NCBI GenBank assembly: GCA_013335935.1
Contig: JAAXUP010000016.1
Coordinates: 1 to 32,447 of the forward strand
Length of the DNA: 32,447 nucleotides
Source of the DNA: Eubacteriaceae bacterium
GTDB taxonomy: Bacteria > Bacillota > Clostridia > Eubacteriales > Alkalibacteraceae
Direction: 5' to 3'
Below the pieces are notes generated by a model. It saw only the letters and a program-made list of their open reading frames with translations. It searched no databases and was not told the origin of the DNA. Each line of letters opens with the position of its first letter. The first letter of the stretch is position 1. Positions 14,000-22,117 of this stretch are shown one piece after another. The position numbers and the translations under genes were made by a program.

Positions 14000-14989
14000 A
14001 TGCCATCAATGAAGGACAATATACTCGAATATTTCGAAAGTCAGCCTGGTATCGTCATATCGGGAGGATTTATTGCAAAGGAACTTCACATCAGCAGAAC
14101 TGCTGTTTGGAAAAACATAAAAACCCTCATTGAGGAGGGCTACGATCTTATTACGGTCCCGCAAAGAGGGTATTATCTTGATAAAAACAGCGACAAACTT
14201 TCAGAAAAGCTGATCAGGAAAGAACTGAGAACGAAGGTAATTGGAAAAGACCTCAGGATCTACCCGACCACAACATCAACCAATGACCTGCTGAAGGAAA
14301 TCGCCAAGTCAGGAGGCGCAGAAGGTACTGTAGTGATATCAGAGGAGCAGACAAAAGGCAAAGGCCGAATGGGGAGAAGTTTTTATTCCCCTCAAGGGCA
14401 GGGAATTTACCTCAGCATACTTTTAAGACCTGATAAGTCCGCAGACAAAGCCGTATCTATCACCATTACGTCAGCAGTCGCCGTTGCAGAAGCTATTGAC
14501 AAGGTTGCAGGGGTGGATACCAGGATAAAGTGGATCAACGACCTTTTTCTTCAGGAGAAGAAAATCTGCGGCATACTCACGGAAGCTTCCATGGAAATGG
14601 AAAGCGGAAAGCTGGAATATGTGATCGTAGGGATCGGAATCAACGTGAACAAAAAAAACTTCCGAGTCCCTGAGCCTCTTGAAGGCGTCATTGGCTATAT
14701 TTCTGAATCAGGAGGTATCGATCTTCCTATCTCCCGAAACAGACTGATTGCAGAGATTTTAAATGCGCTGGAGGCGGTTTATTTCAAGGACGATTTTTCT
14801 TCAGTACTAAAGACTTACAAAGATAAATCGATTGTTTTAGGAAAATTTGTAGAAGCATCCATCGATGGAAAGCTGCAAAGAGTAAAAGCGATGGATATTG
14901 ACGAGGATGGCAGACTGATCATTCAGAAGGAAAGCGGTGACATTTATAAGTTGAACTCCGGAGAAGTGTCAATAAAACACTGGGAATAA
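14000..14989 (+). CDS. birA: BirA, biotin-protein ligase and biotin operon repressor
   Basis: 329 residues. Attaches biotin to carrier proteins through biotinyl-AMP and, in bifunctional forms, represses biotin genes. The N-terminal winged helix is visible at about 18-55 (GGFIAKELHISRTAVWKNI, then VPQRGYYL), so this is the repressor-ligase form. The ligase core has TTSTNDLLKEIA, EQTKGKGRMGRSFYSP, GIYLSILLRP, and IKWINDLFLQEKKICGILTE; a small C-terminal SH3-like domain ends the chain. AGGA lies six bases before the first ATG; a second ATG three codons in is possible. No biotin genes are in the window. Confidence 0.94.
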   Translation: MPSMKDNILEYFESQPGIVISGGFIAKELHISRTAVWKNIKTLIEEGYDLITVPQRGYYLDKNSDKLSEKLIRKELRTKVIGKDLRIYPTTTSTNDLLKEIAKSGGAEGTVVISEEQTKGKGRMGRSFYSPQGQGIYLSILLRPDKSADKAVSITITSAVAVAEAIDKVAGVDTRIKWINDLFLQEKKICGILTEASMEMESGKLEYVIVGIGINVNKKNFRVPEPLEGVIGYISESGGIDLPISRNRLIAEILNALEAVYFKDDFSSVLKTYKDKSIVLGKFVEASIDGKLQRVKAMDIDEDGRLIIQKESGDIYKLNSGEVSIKHWE

Positions 14990-15062
14990 TGAGCAGAGCA
15001 GAGTACTACATAAGATTAAGAAGGGGATTTTAATAAGACCCCGGTTAGGAGATCGTAAATAA

Positions 15063-16184
15063 ATGCAGTTATCTTTTTATTTGATCGTATTGTCGCCATA
15101 TCTGGCTATACTGCCTGTAATTGGAATGTTTTATAAAATATTTAAAGAGAAAATGACGGTTTCACTTGATCCCTTGAACGCAGGTGTTTTTCTGCTTTTT
15201 GTGTGGGCACTGATTTCAGGTGTCATCAACAGGGATATCATGTCCACCCTTTCTTCCTTTGTGATCCTTCTTTATCTGAGTATCAATATTTATTTTCAGA
15301 CGTATTATAATAATGAAATCAAAATAAACAAGCTGATAATGTCCATCTGGAAAATATCTCTTATCAGTGGGGTCATTGGGATCATGGAAAAGGCCGCTTC
15401 GTATTTTATCGACATGACCTGGGTCGCGAATTATTTCTGGAGCCCAACTTATAAGCCGTCCGCAGAAAATTATCGAATCTATTCAACCTTCGGGAATCCG
15501 AATATTGCAGGAGAATGGTTTGCTTTGATGGTTCTTGTAAGCATCTATTTGTTTGAGAAGGCTAAAAGCGGAACGAAAAAATATTATCTTGCGGCAATGC
15601 TGCTGTTTTCAGCCGCATTGATTTTTACAGGGTCAAGGGGAGCCGTCGTTGGACTTGAGATGGCCATACTGGTTTATGCACTATTCAGCAAAAACAAGAA
15701 AACTCGAATAGTGCTGATCTCAATATTTCTTGGTGTCCTTGCTATTGCGCTGCTTTCGCCGGAAATCAATCATACTGACAGCGCCCGGAATAAGTGGTGG
15801 ATCCTGTGCCTTGCACTATTTACAGAAAAACCTGTATTTGGATGGGGAATGTTTGGGATCCTGGAGCAAACCGGTAATATCCATGCACATAATATCTGGC
15901 TTTCTCTTGCAGCGACTTTGGGGATCGGAGGAGTGCTTGTTTTCACATGGATCCAGACCTACCTCTTCAGAGGACTTAAGAGGCTTTATGATGAGGGCAG
16001 CATGGTGGTTCCGCTGCTGGCAGCAGTACAAGGTCTTATCCTTACCCATGGATTGGTCGATTTTGTCATGATGGCGCCTCAGGGAGGGATCATGTACCTG
16101 GTGGCTTCAGCTATGATCAGCAGCCTTACCTTGAAATATGACAAATATCCTGTTTTGCAGATGAAAAAGATAAGTCAATTATAA
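15063..16184 (+). CDS. O-antigen ligase-like (Wzy/WaaL family) membrane protein
   Basis: 373 residues, about ten hydrophobic segments. The family blocks TFGNPNIAGEW (142-152), TGSRGA (189-194) and HAHNIW (274-279) in an outer loop identify the O-antigen ligase/polymerase family. In a Gram-positive background it would polymerise or attach a surface glycan or exopolysaccharide rather than LPS O-antigen. No glycosyltransferase genes lie beside it, so the glycan is unknown. An AGGAG site is 11 bases before the ATG. It may be co-transcribed with birA (73-base gap). Confidence 0.85.
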   Translation: MQLSFYLIVLSPYLAILPVIGMFYKIFKEKMTVSLDPLNAGVFLLFVWALISGVINRDIMSTLSSFVILLYLSINIYFQTYYNNEIKINKLIMSIWKISLISGVIGIMEKAASYFIDMTWVANYFWSPTYKPSAENYRIYSTFGNPNIAGEWFALMVLVSIYLFEKAKSGTKKYYLAAMLLFSAALIFTGSRGAVVGLEMAILVYALFSKNKKTRIVLISIFLGVLAIALLSPEINHTDSARNKWWILCLALFTEKPVFGWGMFGILEQTGNIHAHNIWLSLAATLGIGGVLVFTWIQTYLFRGLKRLYDEGSMVVPLLAAVQGLILTHGLVDFVMMAPQGGIMYLVASAMISSLTLKYDKYPVLQMKKISQL

Positions 16185-16228
16185 AGAATTAAGCATATGA
16201 ACCGTAAAGAATTGGAGAACTAATGTGA

Positions 16229-16258
16229 TTGAAGCCATGAGGCAGGGGTAATTATACT
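16229..16258 (+). promoter_or_regulatory. Probable promoter of the desulforedoxin-exonuclease pair
   Basis: TTGAAG (16229-16234), 18 bases, TATACT (16253-16258). A second TATAAT lies at 16260-16265, slightly downstream. Confidence 0.55.
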
Positions 16259-16286
16259 ATTATAATAAAATTAAGGAGGGATCATT

Positions 16287-16415
16287 ATGGCGCAATTAGG
16301 TGAAGTATTCCTATGTGAACTATGCGGTAACGAAGTAACGGTAACGAAAACAGGAGGAAATCCTGAAATATTTTGTTGTGGTCAGTCGATGACGAAAGTA
16401 AAAGCTGCAGAATAA
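16287..16415 (+). CDS. Desulforedoxin-like 42-aa iron peptide
   Basis: A 42-residue gene, ATG at 16287 with a strong AAGGAGG eight bases upstream. Cysteines C10-x2-C13 and C30-C31 sit in LCELCGNEV and IFCCGQSM, the exact spacing type of desulforedoxin and of the N-terminal domain of desulfoferrodoxin (superoxide reductase), which bind one Fe(SCys)4 per chain. Length matches free-standing desulforedoxin. No superoxide-reductase domain follows; the next gene, 23 bases on, is exonuclease III, probably in the same transcript. A role as small electron carrier or oxidative-stress partner is inferred. Confidence 0.88.
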   Translation: MAQLGEVFLCELCGNEVTVTKTGGNPEIFCCGQSMTKVKAAE

Positions 16416-16438
16416 AAGAACAAAAGTAGGGAGACTGA

Positions 16439-17194
16439 ATGAAATACATATCGTGGAACGTAAACGGGCTTCGTGCAAATGTGAACAAAGGATTTATGGA
16501 TTTTTTTTCCAAAGAGGATGCGGATGTATTTTGTGTCCAGGAAACGAAACTTCAGGAGGGTCAAATCAATCTGGAGATTGAAGGCTACCAGCAGTATTGG
16601 AATCATGCGGACAAAAAGGGTTATTCCGGAACAGCAGTATTCTCAAAAATCAAGCCTATCAGTGTGGAATATGATATGGGAATCGAGGCAAATGACAGAG
16701 AAGGCAGGGTCATAAAACTTGAATTTAAAGATCATTTTTTCATAACGGTTTATACTCCGAATTCCCAAAGGGATCTTGCCAGACTGGATTACCGGATGAA
16801 ATGGGAGGAAGATTTTCTTAACTATCTGAAGAACACAGAAAAGATCAAACCGGTCATTGTGTGCGGAGACTTGAATGTTGCCCATAAGGAGATCGATCTC
16901 AAGAATCCTAAAACCAACAAAAGAAATGCCGGGTTCACAGATGAGGAACGAGGTAAGTTTTCTGAGCTTATTGAAGCTGGGTTTGTGGATACCTTCCGAC
17001 ATTTCTATCCGGAAACTGAAGGTGCTTATACCTGGTGGTCCTACATGTTCAAAGCCAGAGCGAATAATGCCGGATGGCGTATCGACTATTTTATGGTGTC
17101 TGAATCTTTAAAAAACAGACTGGTGGATGCGTTGATTTATTCGGATGTACAGGGTTCGGATCATTGTCCCATAGGGCTCATATTAAAAGACTGA
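16439..17194 (+). CDS. xth: Exodeoxyribonuclease III (AP endonuclease)
   Basis: 251 residues, the usual size. Cuts DNA 5' of abasic sites and has 3'-5' exonuclease and 3'-phosphatase activity in base-excision repair. Motifs: [13 protein letters not shown] at the start, VQETKLQ with the catalytic Glu, [38 protein letters not shown], and the terminal GSDHCPIGL with the Asp-His pair. GGGAG precedes the ATG. Follows the desulforedoxin-like gene by 23 bases; the pairing of repair and iron-peptide genes fits an oxidative-stress unit. Confidence 0.95.
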   Translation: MKYISWNVNGLRANVNKGFMDFFSKEDADVFCVQETKLQEGQINLEIEGYQQYWNHADKKGYSGTAVFSKIKPISVEYDMGIEANDREGRVIKLEFKDHFFITVYTPNSQRDLARLDYRMKWEEDFLNYLKNTEKIKPVIVCGDLNVAHKEIDLKNPKTNKRNAGFTDEERGKFSELIEAGFVDTFRHFYPETEGAYTWWSYMFKARANNAGWRIDYFMVSESLKNRLVDALIYSDVQGSDHCPIGLILKD

Positions 17195-17238
17195 TTAAAC
17201 CGAAAATCCCCTGCTCAGGCAGGGGATTTTCGGTTTAA
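17195..17238. terminator. Bidirectional terminator, exonuclease III / YiiX-like gene
   Basis: A perfect 20-bp stem (17195-17214 with 17219-17238) around TCAG. The loop holds the first base of the stop codon of the converging minus-strand gene, whose last residues are encoded in the stem. Confidence 0.85.
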
Positions 17239-17799
17239 TGGATATTTTGAATCCCGGAGGTACGCCGAGTTAATAAAGTCCCTGTAATGTTTAAGTTTTC
17301 CCACATATAGAGGTGTAAGCTTGCTGCAGTTTTCGAAATCCCTGGCAGAAGCCAAATTGGAAGGCTTTTCAAAAAGAGCATTTCCGCTGTATTCAAATGC
17401 TGAAGCAACAAATTGAGAACAGAAATATGCATTATATCTGGGGATATTGATATTAAACATGATGCCAAAGAGGCCAATAAAATTATAGCGGTAGCGATCC
17501 TTATTCGATTCGAAGTTGCTGACATATTCTCTGATTTTACCGTAAGTTTCATCATCCACATTTTCTAAACAATAGACAGCGCACTCGGCGTTTACAAAGA
17601 GTTGTCCCTGTATATTCTCTCTGACAAATCCCCCTATGATGGGATTATGATATTTTTTTCTGCCAAAGCTAAATACATCCTTCAATTCCTCGTCGAAGGA
17701 TATGGATACATGATTGAAGGGATCCTTGGTATATAGTTTGATAAGTCGGGTCATTACTGAGCCGGTATCGGTAAGCAGAATATATAAATTCTTTCTCAT
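17215..17799 (-). CDS. YiiX/YycO-like permuted papain-fold hydrolase
   Basis: 194 residues, no signal peptide. The block PFNHVSISFDEEL (His at about residue 30) and the later NAYFCSQFVASAFEYSG (Cys at about 127) give the circularly permuted Cys-His order of the YiiX/YycO group of NlpC/P60-like proteins, which act on amide or thioester bonds. GLFGIMFNINIPRYNAYFCS is the characteristic stretch leading to the cysteine. Start at the ATG 17799 because AGGAG is eight bases upstream; an in-frame start at 17820 overlaps it. The last residues (LNRKSPA) and stop are encoded by the terminator hairpin. Substrate unknown. Confidence 0.78.
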   Translation of the reverse strand: MRKNLYILLTDTGSVMTRLIKLYTKDPFNHVSISFDEELKDVFSFGRKKYHNPIIGGFVRENIQGQLFVNAECAVYCLENVDDETYGKIREYVSNFESNKDRYRYNFIGLFGIMFNINIPRYNAYFCSQFVASAFEYSGNALFEKPSNLASARDFENCSKLTPLYVGKLKHYRDFINSAYLRDSKYPLNRKSPA

Positions 17800-17841
17800 T
17801 CTAATAACTCCTATGGTCAAAATTATTGTAAACCAACTACG

Positions 17842-17869
17842 ATTATATCAGAAAAACGCATTTTGGTAA
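17842..17869 (-). promoter_or_regulatory. Probable promoter of the YiiX-like gene
   Basis: Minus strand: TTACCA (17869-17864), 16 bases, TATAAT (17847-17842). Consensus -10, fair -35. Confidence 0.5.
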
Positions 17870-17976
17870 ATAGACGGAATTATTCATACTTAAAATAGCG
17901 TGAGGGATGTTTCCGGTATTTTTGTTAAGGGTATCTATTAGAAGGAATAACATTATACAGACAAGGAGACGATGTG

Positions 17977-18825
17977 ATGAAAGAGGCCAGACAAATCAAA
18001 GAAATTATCCACGGCAGTGCAGGAAGAGATGGGGCGGGAGTAAATTTACAGAGAGTTTTTTCCCATTCCAAAACCAAGGAGCTTGATCCGTTTTTGATGT
18101 TAGATGCATTTGATTCTAAAAATCCTGACGATTACACAAAAGGATTTCCGTGGCATCCACATAGAGGAATAGAAACTGTGACTTATCTGATAAGCGGGAA
18201 AATCGAGCATGGTGACAGTATGGGAAATACCGGAACGATTGATGAAGGATGCTGTCAGTGGATGAGCGCCGGCAGCGGAATAATTCATCAGGAAATGCCT
18301 AAAGCCAGCGATCATATGCTGGGCGTTCAGTTATGGGTCAATCTGCCTGCCAAATTAAAAATGTCCGACCCGGCTTACCGGGATATCCGGAAAAAAGATG
18401 TGGTGGTTGTAAAGGAAGATAATGCAACGGTTAAAATTATCGCCGGAGAATATAAAGGCAGTTCCGGTCCGGTCACTGGAATAGCTGTGGGACCAACGTT
18501 CTTAGATATTGAAGTTGATCCGGAAAGTGAATTTGTTTTGGATACCCGGAGCAGCGATACACTTTTTACATACATTATGTACGGTAAAGGAAAATTCTGC
18601 GGTAATGATGAAGAGTATGGCAAAGGTTCAGGCATACTATATACAGAAGGAGATTTTATCAAGATCGCTACCGGAATGGAAAGTATCAGGGTTCTTGCAT
18701 TTTCAGGACAGAAGCTTAACGAGCCCATCGCCTGGAGCGGCCCCATTGTTATGAATACCCAGGAGGAACTGGATTTGGCATTTAAGGAACTGGGTGAAGG
18801 TACCTTTATCAAACATAAACAGTAA
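17977..18825 (+). CDS. Pirin family protein
   Basis: 282 residues, cupin fold. The pirin metal ligands are in place: H60 and H62 (WHPHRGIETVTY) and H104 with E106 (SGIIHQEMP). The C-terminal cupin half includes SGQKLNEPIAWSGPIVMNT. Known pirins include iron-binding redox-sensing proteins and quercetin dioxygenases; the sequence does not decide. AAGGAG lies eight bases before the ATG at 17977; a GTG immediately before it is the alternative start. It appears to be a single gene between two divergently or independently transcribed units. Confidence 0.9.
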   Translation: MKEARQIKEIIHGSAGRDGAGVNLQRVFSHSKTKELDPFLMLDAFDSKNPDDYTKGFPWHPHRGIETVTYLISGKIEHGDSMGNTGTIDEGCCQWMSAGSGIIHQEMPKASDHMLGVQLWVNLPAKLKMSDPAYRDIRKKDVVVVKEDNATVKIIAGEYKGSSGPVTGIAVGPTFLDIEVDPESEFVLDTRSSDTLFTYIMYGKGKFCGNDEEYGKGSGILYTEGDFIKIATGMESIRVLAFSGQKLNEPIAWSGPIVMNTQEELDLAFKELGEGTFIKHKQ

Positions 18826-18835
18826 GAAAAATTTA

Positions 18836-18864
18836 TTGAAGAGGCTGTAAATAACTGTTATATT
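18836..18864 (+). promoter_or_regulatory. SigA promoter of the TM1266-like gene
   Basis: TTGAAG (18836-18841), 17 bases, TATATT (18859-18864); start near 18871 and a ribosome site AAGGAG at 18883. Confidence 0.65.
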
Positions 18865-18896
18865 GAGAGTATAAATACCAATAAGGAGTGATTTTT

Positions 18897-19160
18897 ATGT
18901 CGACTTACAATGTAATGACTGTCCTTGTCAACCAAAGAACGACAGAAGCTAAACTGCTTCAGGAAGCACTTACGAAATATGGATGTATCATAAAAGTCAG
19001 ACTCGGATTACATGAAGTAGGTGACCGTTGTTCAGAAGAAGGCTTGATCATTTTGCAGCTGGCAGAGGATGACGCTCAGGTAGATGAGCTTAAATGTGCC
19101 CTGAATTCCCTGGAAGGTGTTGTAGCTAAAAATACAAGGATCACTTCAGGTGAGGAATAA
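18897..19160 (+). CDS. TM1266-type (ACT/NikR-like) putative regulator
   Basis: 87 residues with one ACT-like ferredoxin fold. The order VMTVLVNQR, LQEALTKYGCIIKVRLGLHE, EGLIILQLAEDDAQVDELKCALNSLEGVVAK matches the TM1266 family, which is usually encoded beside the [FeFe]-hydrogenase maturation genes hydEFG and is annotated as a putative regulator. No hydrogenase gene is in this window. Two cysteines (C33 region and RCSEEG) are not typical ligands. AAGGAG lies eight bases before the ATG at 18897. Its own promoter and terminator make it a single-gene unit. Confidence 0.75.
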   Translation: MSTYNVMTVLVNQRTTEAKLLQEALTKYGCIIKVRLGLHEVGDRCSEEGLIILQLAEDDAQVDELKCALNSLEGVVAKNTRITSGEE

Positions 19161-19184
19161 AAATTAATAACCTCAGATATAAAT

Positions 19185-19214
19185 GAAAATCAGTACCCCG
19201 AGGTACTGATTTTC
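19185..19214 (+). terminator. Terminator of the TM1266-like gene
   Basis: GAAAATCAGTACC (19185-19197) pairs perfectly with GGTACTGATTTTC (19202-19214), loop CCGA; weak T tract after (TGTTGTG), but TTTT lies in the right arm. Confidence 0.8.
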
Positions 19215-19272
19215 TGTTGTGACACGAGAATAATGCGTGGCCTGCACTGCAAATGAACAGGGAGGAATGAAG

Positions 19273-20208
19273 ATGGACAAGGGACCATTGATATTAAACG
19301 TTAAGCTGGTTATCGGTATAAGCGCATGCTGCATGGGTGCCCATGTAAGATACAACAGCAAGGGATGGGATATGCTGATGAATCTCGGAAGAGAAAAAAG
19401 TGAGTTTGTATGGTGCCCAGTGTGTCCTGAAGTATTTTCAGGTATGGGCGTGCCACGTGATCCCATCCATATATCAGGGGAAAGCGGGAAATCAGTATGG
19501 CAGGGAGAAGGGAAGATTAAGTCCAGGTCGGGAAAGGAACTGACTGAAAACCTGAAAACAGGATGCCAGGTAAGCCTTGACATCTTAAAAAGGACGGGAG
19601 CAAAAGCCTATATCTACATGGATGGAAGTCCAACCTGTGGGGTCTACCGGACTACTCTGAAGAATAAAAGGACAGGAAAGCCACCAGGAGTATTTGGAGC
19701 GTTGCTTCATGATGAAGGATATTTTCTGATTCCGGCGACTGACCTGCAAAGTCCCGTGAAGTGGTGGGATTGGAAGAGAAGGCTCCTTGCATTTCTTTGG
19801 CTCCAGGATGCAGTCATAATTAATAAAAGAGAACTCTATGAAGTCTGGTACAAATATAAATTCTTATGTCAGGAGCTGGATGAAAAATGGGCAAGAGAGA
19901 AAGGCAGAGAACTGGCTGCTTTGAAAAATGAAGTCGATAGGGATTATATAGAGAACTTTCGAAACGAGATCCTTGAATTGTTGAGAAAACCTTCGACGCT
20001 CAATAAGATCGTCAATAGACTGTGGAAACACTACAGCCACTACAGGAAGGTAACCGGCGAAACCATTGAGGGCATTTCAGGTCAGGATTCGTTTAGGAAT
20101 GCAACAACTGCAGCCCGGGAGCTTAATAAAATTGAGAGGGCTTCTGAAGAGAAGGGGATTGTCTTTGGAACATCCCCTGTAATTTTAAGAGGAAATAAAA
20201 ACAGATGA
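19273..20208 (+). CDS. DUF523 (TudS/YbbK-like) protein with an extra C-terminal domain
   Basis: 311 residues. Residues 11-160 are DUF523: VIGISACCMGAHVRYN (C19, C20), WCPVCPEVFSGMGVPRDP (C48, C51) and DGSPTCGV (C122). Characterised DUF523 proteins (TudS) use a [4Fe-4S] cluster to remove sulfur from thiouracil; relatives may act on other thio-compounds. The C-terminal half (about 175-311) is a helical, charged domain beginning LLAFLWLQDAVIINKRELYEVWYKYKFLCQE, which sits where YbgA/DUF1722 lies in fusions but shows only a loose likeness. AGGGAGG precedes the ATG at 19273 by seven bases; an ATG at 19267 is too close to it. Confidence 0.82.
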   Translation: MDKGPLILNVKLVIGISACCMGAHVRYNSKGWDMLMNLGREKSEFVWCPVCPEVFSGMGVPRDPIHISGESGKSVWQGEGKIKSRSGKELTENLKTGCQVSLDILKRTGAKAYIYMDGSPTCGVYRTTLKNKRTGKPPGVFGALLHDEGYFLIPATDLQSPVKWWDWKRRLLAFLWLQDAVIINKRELYEVWYKYKFLCQELDEKWAREKGRELAALKNEVDRDYIENFRNEILELLRKPSTLNKIVNRLWKHYSHYRKVTGETIEGISGQDSFRNATTAARELNKIERASEEKGIVFGTSPVILRGNKNR

Positions 20209-20216
20209 AATAAAAA

Positions 20217-20249
20217 GGAACCCAGCGCCCGAACGGGCACTGGGTTTCC
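20217..20249. terminator. Terminator between DUF523 gene and 525-aa regulator
   Basis: GGAACCCAG and GCCC (20217-20229) pair with GGGC and CTGGGTTTCC (20234-20249), one C-A mismatch, tetraloop GAAC. TTT within the right arm serves the plus strand, and TTTTT follows on the minus strand. Confidence 0.75.
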
Positions 20250-20257
20250 ATGAATAA

Positions 20258-21835
20258 TCAGGACTTTAAGATGTCCAGAGCCTTTTCCAACAGGATAATA
20301 ACTTCTTTCTTGCTTTTATAAAAGGAAGGGATTTTTGCCTTGAAGTCATCGAAATAATGATCGATAGCTCGGAGGAGATTCGACTCATCAAGTACAATAG
20401 ACAGATATTTTCCGCTCCTTCTGTTGCAGACATTAAAGGTTGCCCCATGATTCTCTTTGTAAAAGATATTCAATTTGTCGTAACCCAGGTCGTGATTGAT
20501 CGTATAGAAATACAGGTTATAATTTTCATATTCTCTCAAATGACATAAAAGAGTTTCGAGAAGAGAGATAAGCTCTTTGCCTTTTACGACTAAAGTTCCC
20601 TCAGAAAGGAAACTGCCAAAAGAGTGCCGGTACATTTTTGTATGTACGATTTCGTCAAGGATATTTAAGTTGACGTAATCGGTATAGTTGTAATAGGCAA
20701 TATTCTTGTTAAAAGAACTGACCATGCTTTCATATAAGCCGATATCTAAAGGGTTATGAAAATAAGCGCTGATGAGTTTTTGAGGAAGCAGAAATGAATT
20801 GAAATGATTCCGTATGGCAGAATAACACCCAGGATATTCACTGAGCGTTGACCACTGATCGATATAATCCACTTTGTTTTCCTTGTTGTAAAAGCTTAGC
20901 AGCGTCTCGCACTTCCGAATATAACTGTAAAAATTTTGTTCAAATATTCTCACGGATATGGGATCATCATAATAGAAGGTGTAATTCTCATTTACAGTGT
21001 CAGAATTTGAATAGGAAACAATTGCTGCCCCATCTTTCTTAATAAAATAAGTCCTTTTAAGTTCAGAATCCAGGTATTTGGGGTAGTAGTATGAGCTGAT
21101 TTTTCCCTTCAGGTGTAGGGGTATCCAGTAATTCAAGATATTATATATTTCGGAAACCTGTCTGTTGACGGAATGTATGATGGTTATATGGTGCTTTTCA
21201 TCCACAAGTTTTTCCAGCATTTTTGACCAGGTATTTAGAAAGACTGGATCCTCCGTCATCCAGAGCATATCCTCTTCGCTCATCAGAAGAAGTTCATGTT
21301 TTTTGTCCGAACCCAGTATGGATTTTAAGAAATTGATGACTGAATTTCTTTTTCCTTGATTTCCTTGATAGAGCTTCACGTTGATCGTTTGATTTTTTCC
21401 TGTTAAACCTGTTTCGAAATGGTTGATATTGGAACTGTCAGGTACAGCATCGGCCTCAGTGATAAGCCTGTTGATTCTTTCAACGATCCCAGAGGATAAA
21501 GAAGGTGATTCAGTGCTTCTTAAGGGTGTTTGAACACCGGAATTCACAAGCCAGTCGGCTAAGATCTGGAGATCCGAATAGATGGGAGAGAGCATCGCTC
21601 TTGAAGCATGTTCCTTTATGATCTCCTTCAGGTATTTTTTTTGATAGTCATAAATGCAAAAATTAAGAAGGTATTCGGAAATAGATAGTAGGTAAGGTGA
21701 TTTATGGCTGATATCTCTTTTGCCTGTTCTCCAGCGACTTATCAATGAAGGGTCGACATTTATTGATTTTGCCAATTTGCTGTTGTTGATTTTAAGAAAG
21801 TCCATTAATAAATTGAGATTATTAGCATAACTCAT
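20258..21835 (-). CDS. Large XRE-type transcriptional regulator with unrecognised C-terminal domains
   Basis: 525 residues. The N-terminus (about 1-45) is a helix-turn-helix of the XRE/Cro type: LLMDFLKINNSKLAKSINV then DPSLISRWRTGKRDIS. Residues about 150-320 form a domain with HELLLMSEEDMLWM, HHITIIHSVNRQ and RTYFIKKDGAAIVSYSNS, faintly like the phospholipase-D-like effector part of TrmB-type regulators; I am unsure. The C-terminal 200 residues are Tyr- and Asn-rich and unlike anything I recognise. GGAGGTG is seven bases before the ATG at 21835. Four TGACA/TGTCA half-sites upstream suggest autoregulation. Targets unknown; it is flanked by terminators and stands alone. Confidence 0.75.
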   Translation of the reverse strand: MSYANNLNLLMDFLKINNSKLAKSINVDPSLISRWRTGKRDISHKSPYLLSISEYLLNFCIYDYQKKYLKEIIKEHASRAMLSPIYSDLQILADWLVNSGVQTPLRSTESPSLSSGIVERINRLITEADAVPDSSNINHFETGLTGKNQTINVKLYQGNQGKRNSVINFLKSILGSDKKHELLLMSEEDMLWMTEDPVFLNTWSKMLEKLVDEKHHITIIHSVNRQVSEIYNILNYWIPLHLKGKISSYYYPKYLDSELKRTYFIKKDGAAIVSYSNSDTVNENYTFYYDDPISVRIFEQNFYSYIRKCETLLSFYNKENKVDYIDQWSTLSEYPGCYSAIRNHFNSFLLPQKLISAYFHNPLDIGLYESMVSSFNKNIAYYNYTDYVNLNILDEIVHTKMYRHSFGSFLSEGTLVVKGKELISLLETLLCHLREYENYNLYFYTINHDLGYDKLNIFYKENHGATFNVCNRRSGKYLSIVLDESNLLRAIDHYFDDFKAKIPSFYKSKKEVIILLEKALDILKS

Positions 21836-21867
21836 GGGGATCCACCTCCGGATTAATAATTTAATGA

Positions 21868-21898
21868 TGACATATAGTGACATTGTGTGTCAATGACA
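21868..21898. promoter_or_regulatory. Cluster of TGACA/TGTCA half-sites before the 525-aa regulator gene
   Basis: TGACA at 21868 and 21878, TGTCA at 21888, TGACA at 21894: the first three begin exactly ten bases apart, and the second and third form the inverted repeat TGACA-TTGTG-TGTCA. The spacing fits one helix face. Likely operator of the adjacent regulator. Confidence 0.45.
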
Positions 21899-21968
21899 AA
21901 TCACCTAAATAAATGAAAAAATATGGAAAAACCTTTATAATAGGTTTAAGTAATTAATTTGTCATAAT

Positions 21969-22114
21969 TCCCGATTGTTAGTGGTGTAATATTTTATCTG
22001 GGACACAGAAGTTTTTTGGGGGATGCATTAGGAACGGGTTGTGTCCGGATAACATGATGATTGCACGAACAAATATCTCTGAAATGGGATAGACATCGGG
22101 ATTTATTTTTTTGC
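21969..22114 (+). ncRNA. Candidate structured RNA between the regulator and Fur genes
   Basis: No ORF explains this 280-base gap. TCCCGAT (21969-21975) and ATCGGGA (22095-22101) can close a domain; inside, TCTGGGACACA (21997-22007) pairs with TGTGTCCGGA (22040-22049) with one bulged G. A T-rich tract (22102-22114) follows the closing stem, as in a terminator. A TATAAT at 21938-21943 lies upstream. The pairs are few, so a chance fold cannot be excluded. Confidence 0.3.
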
Positions 22115-22117
22115 ATT

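Noticed and set aside
14995-15050. Terminator between birA and the O-antigen-ligase-like gene
   Set aside because: Only a 4-bp GGGG/CCCC stem with a 12-base loop and no T tract; too weak.
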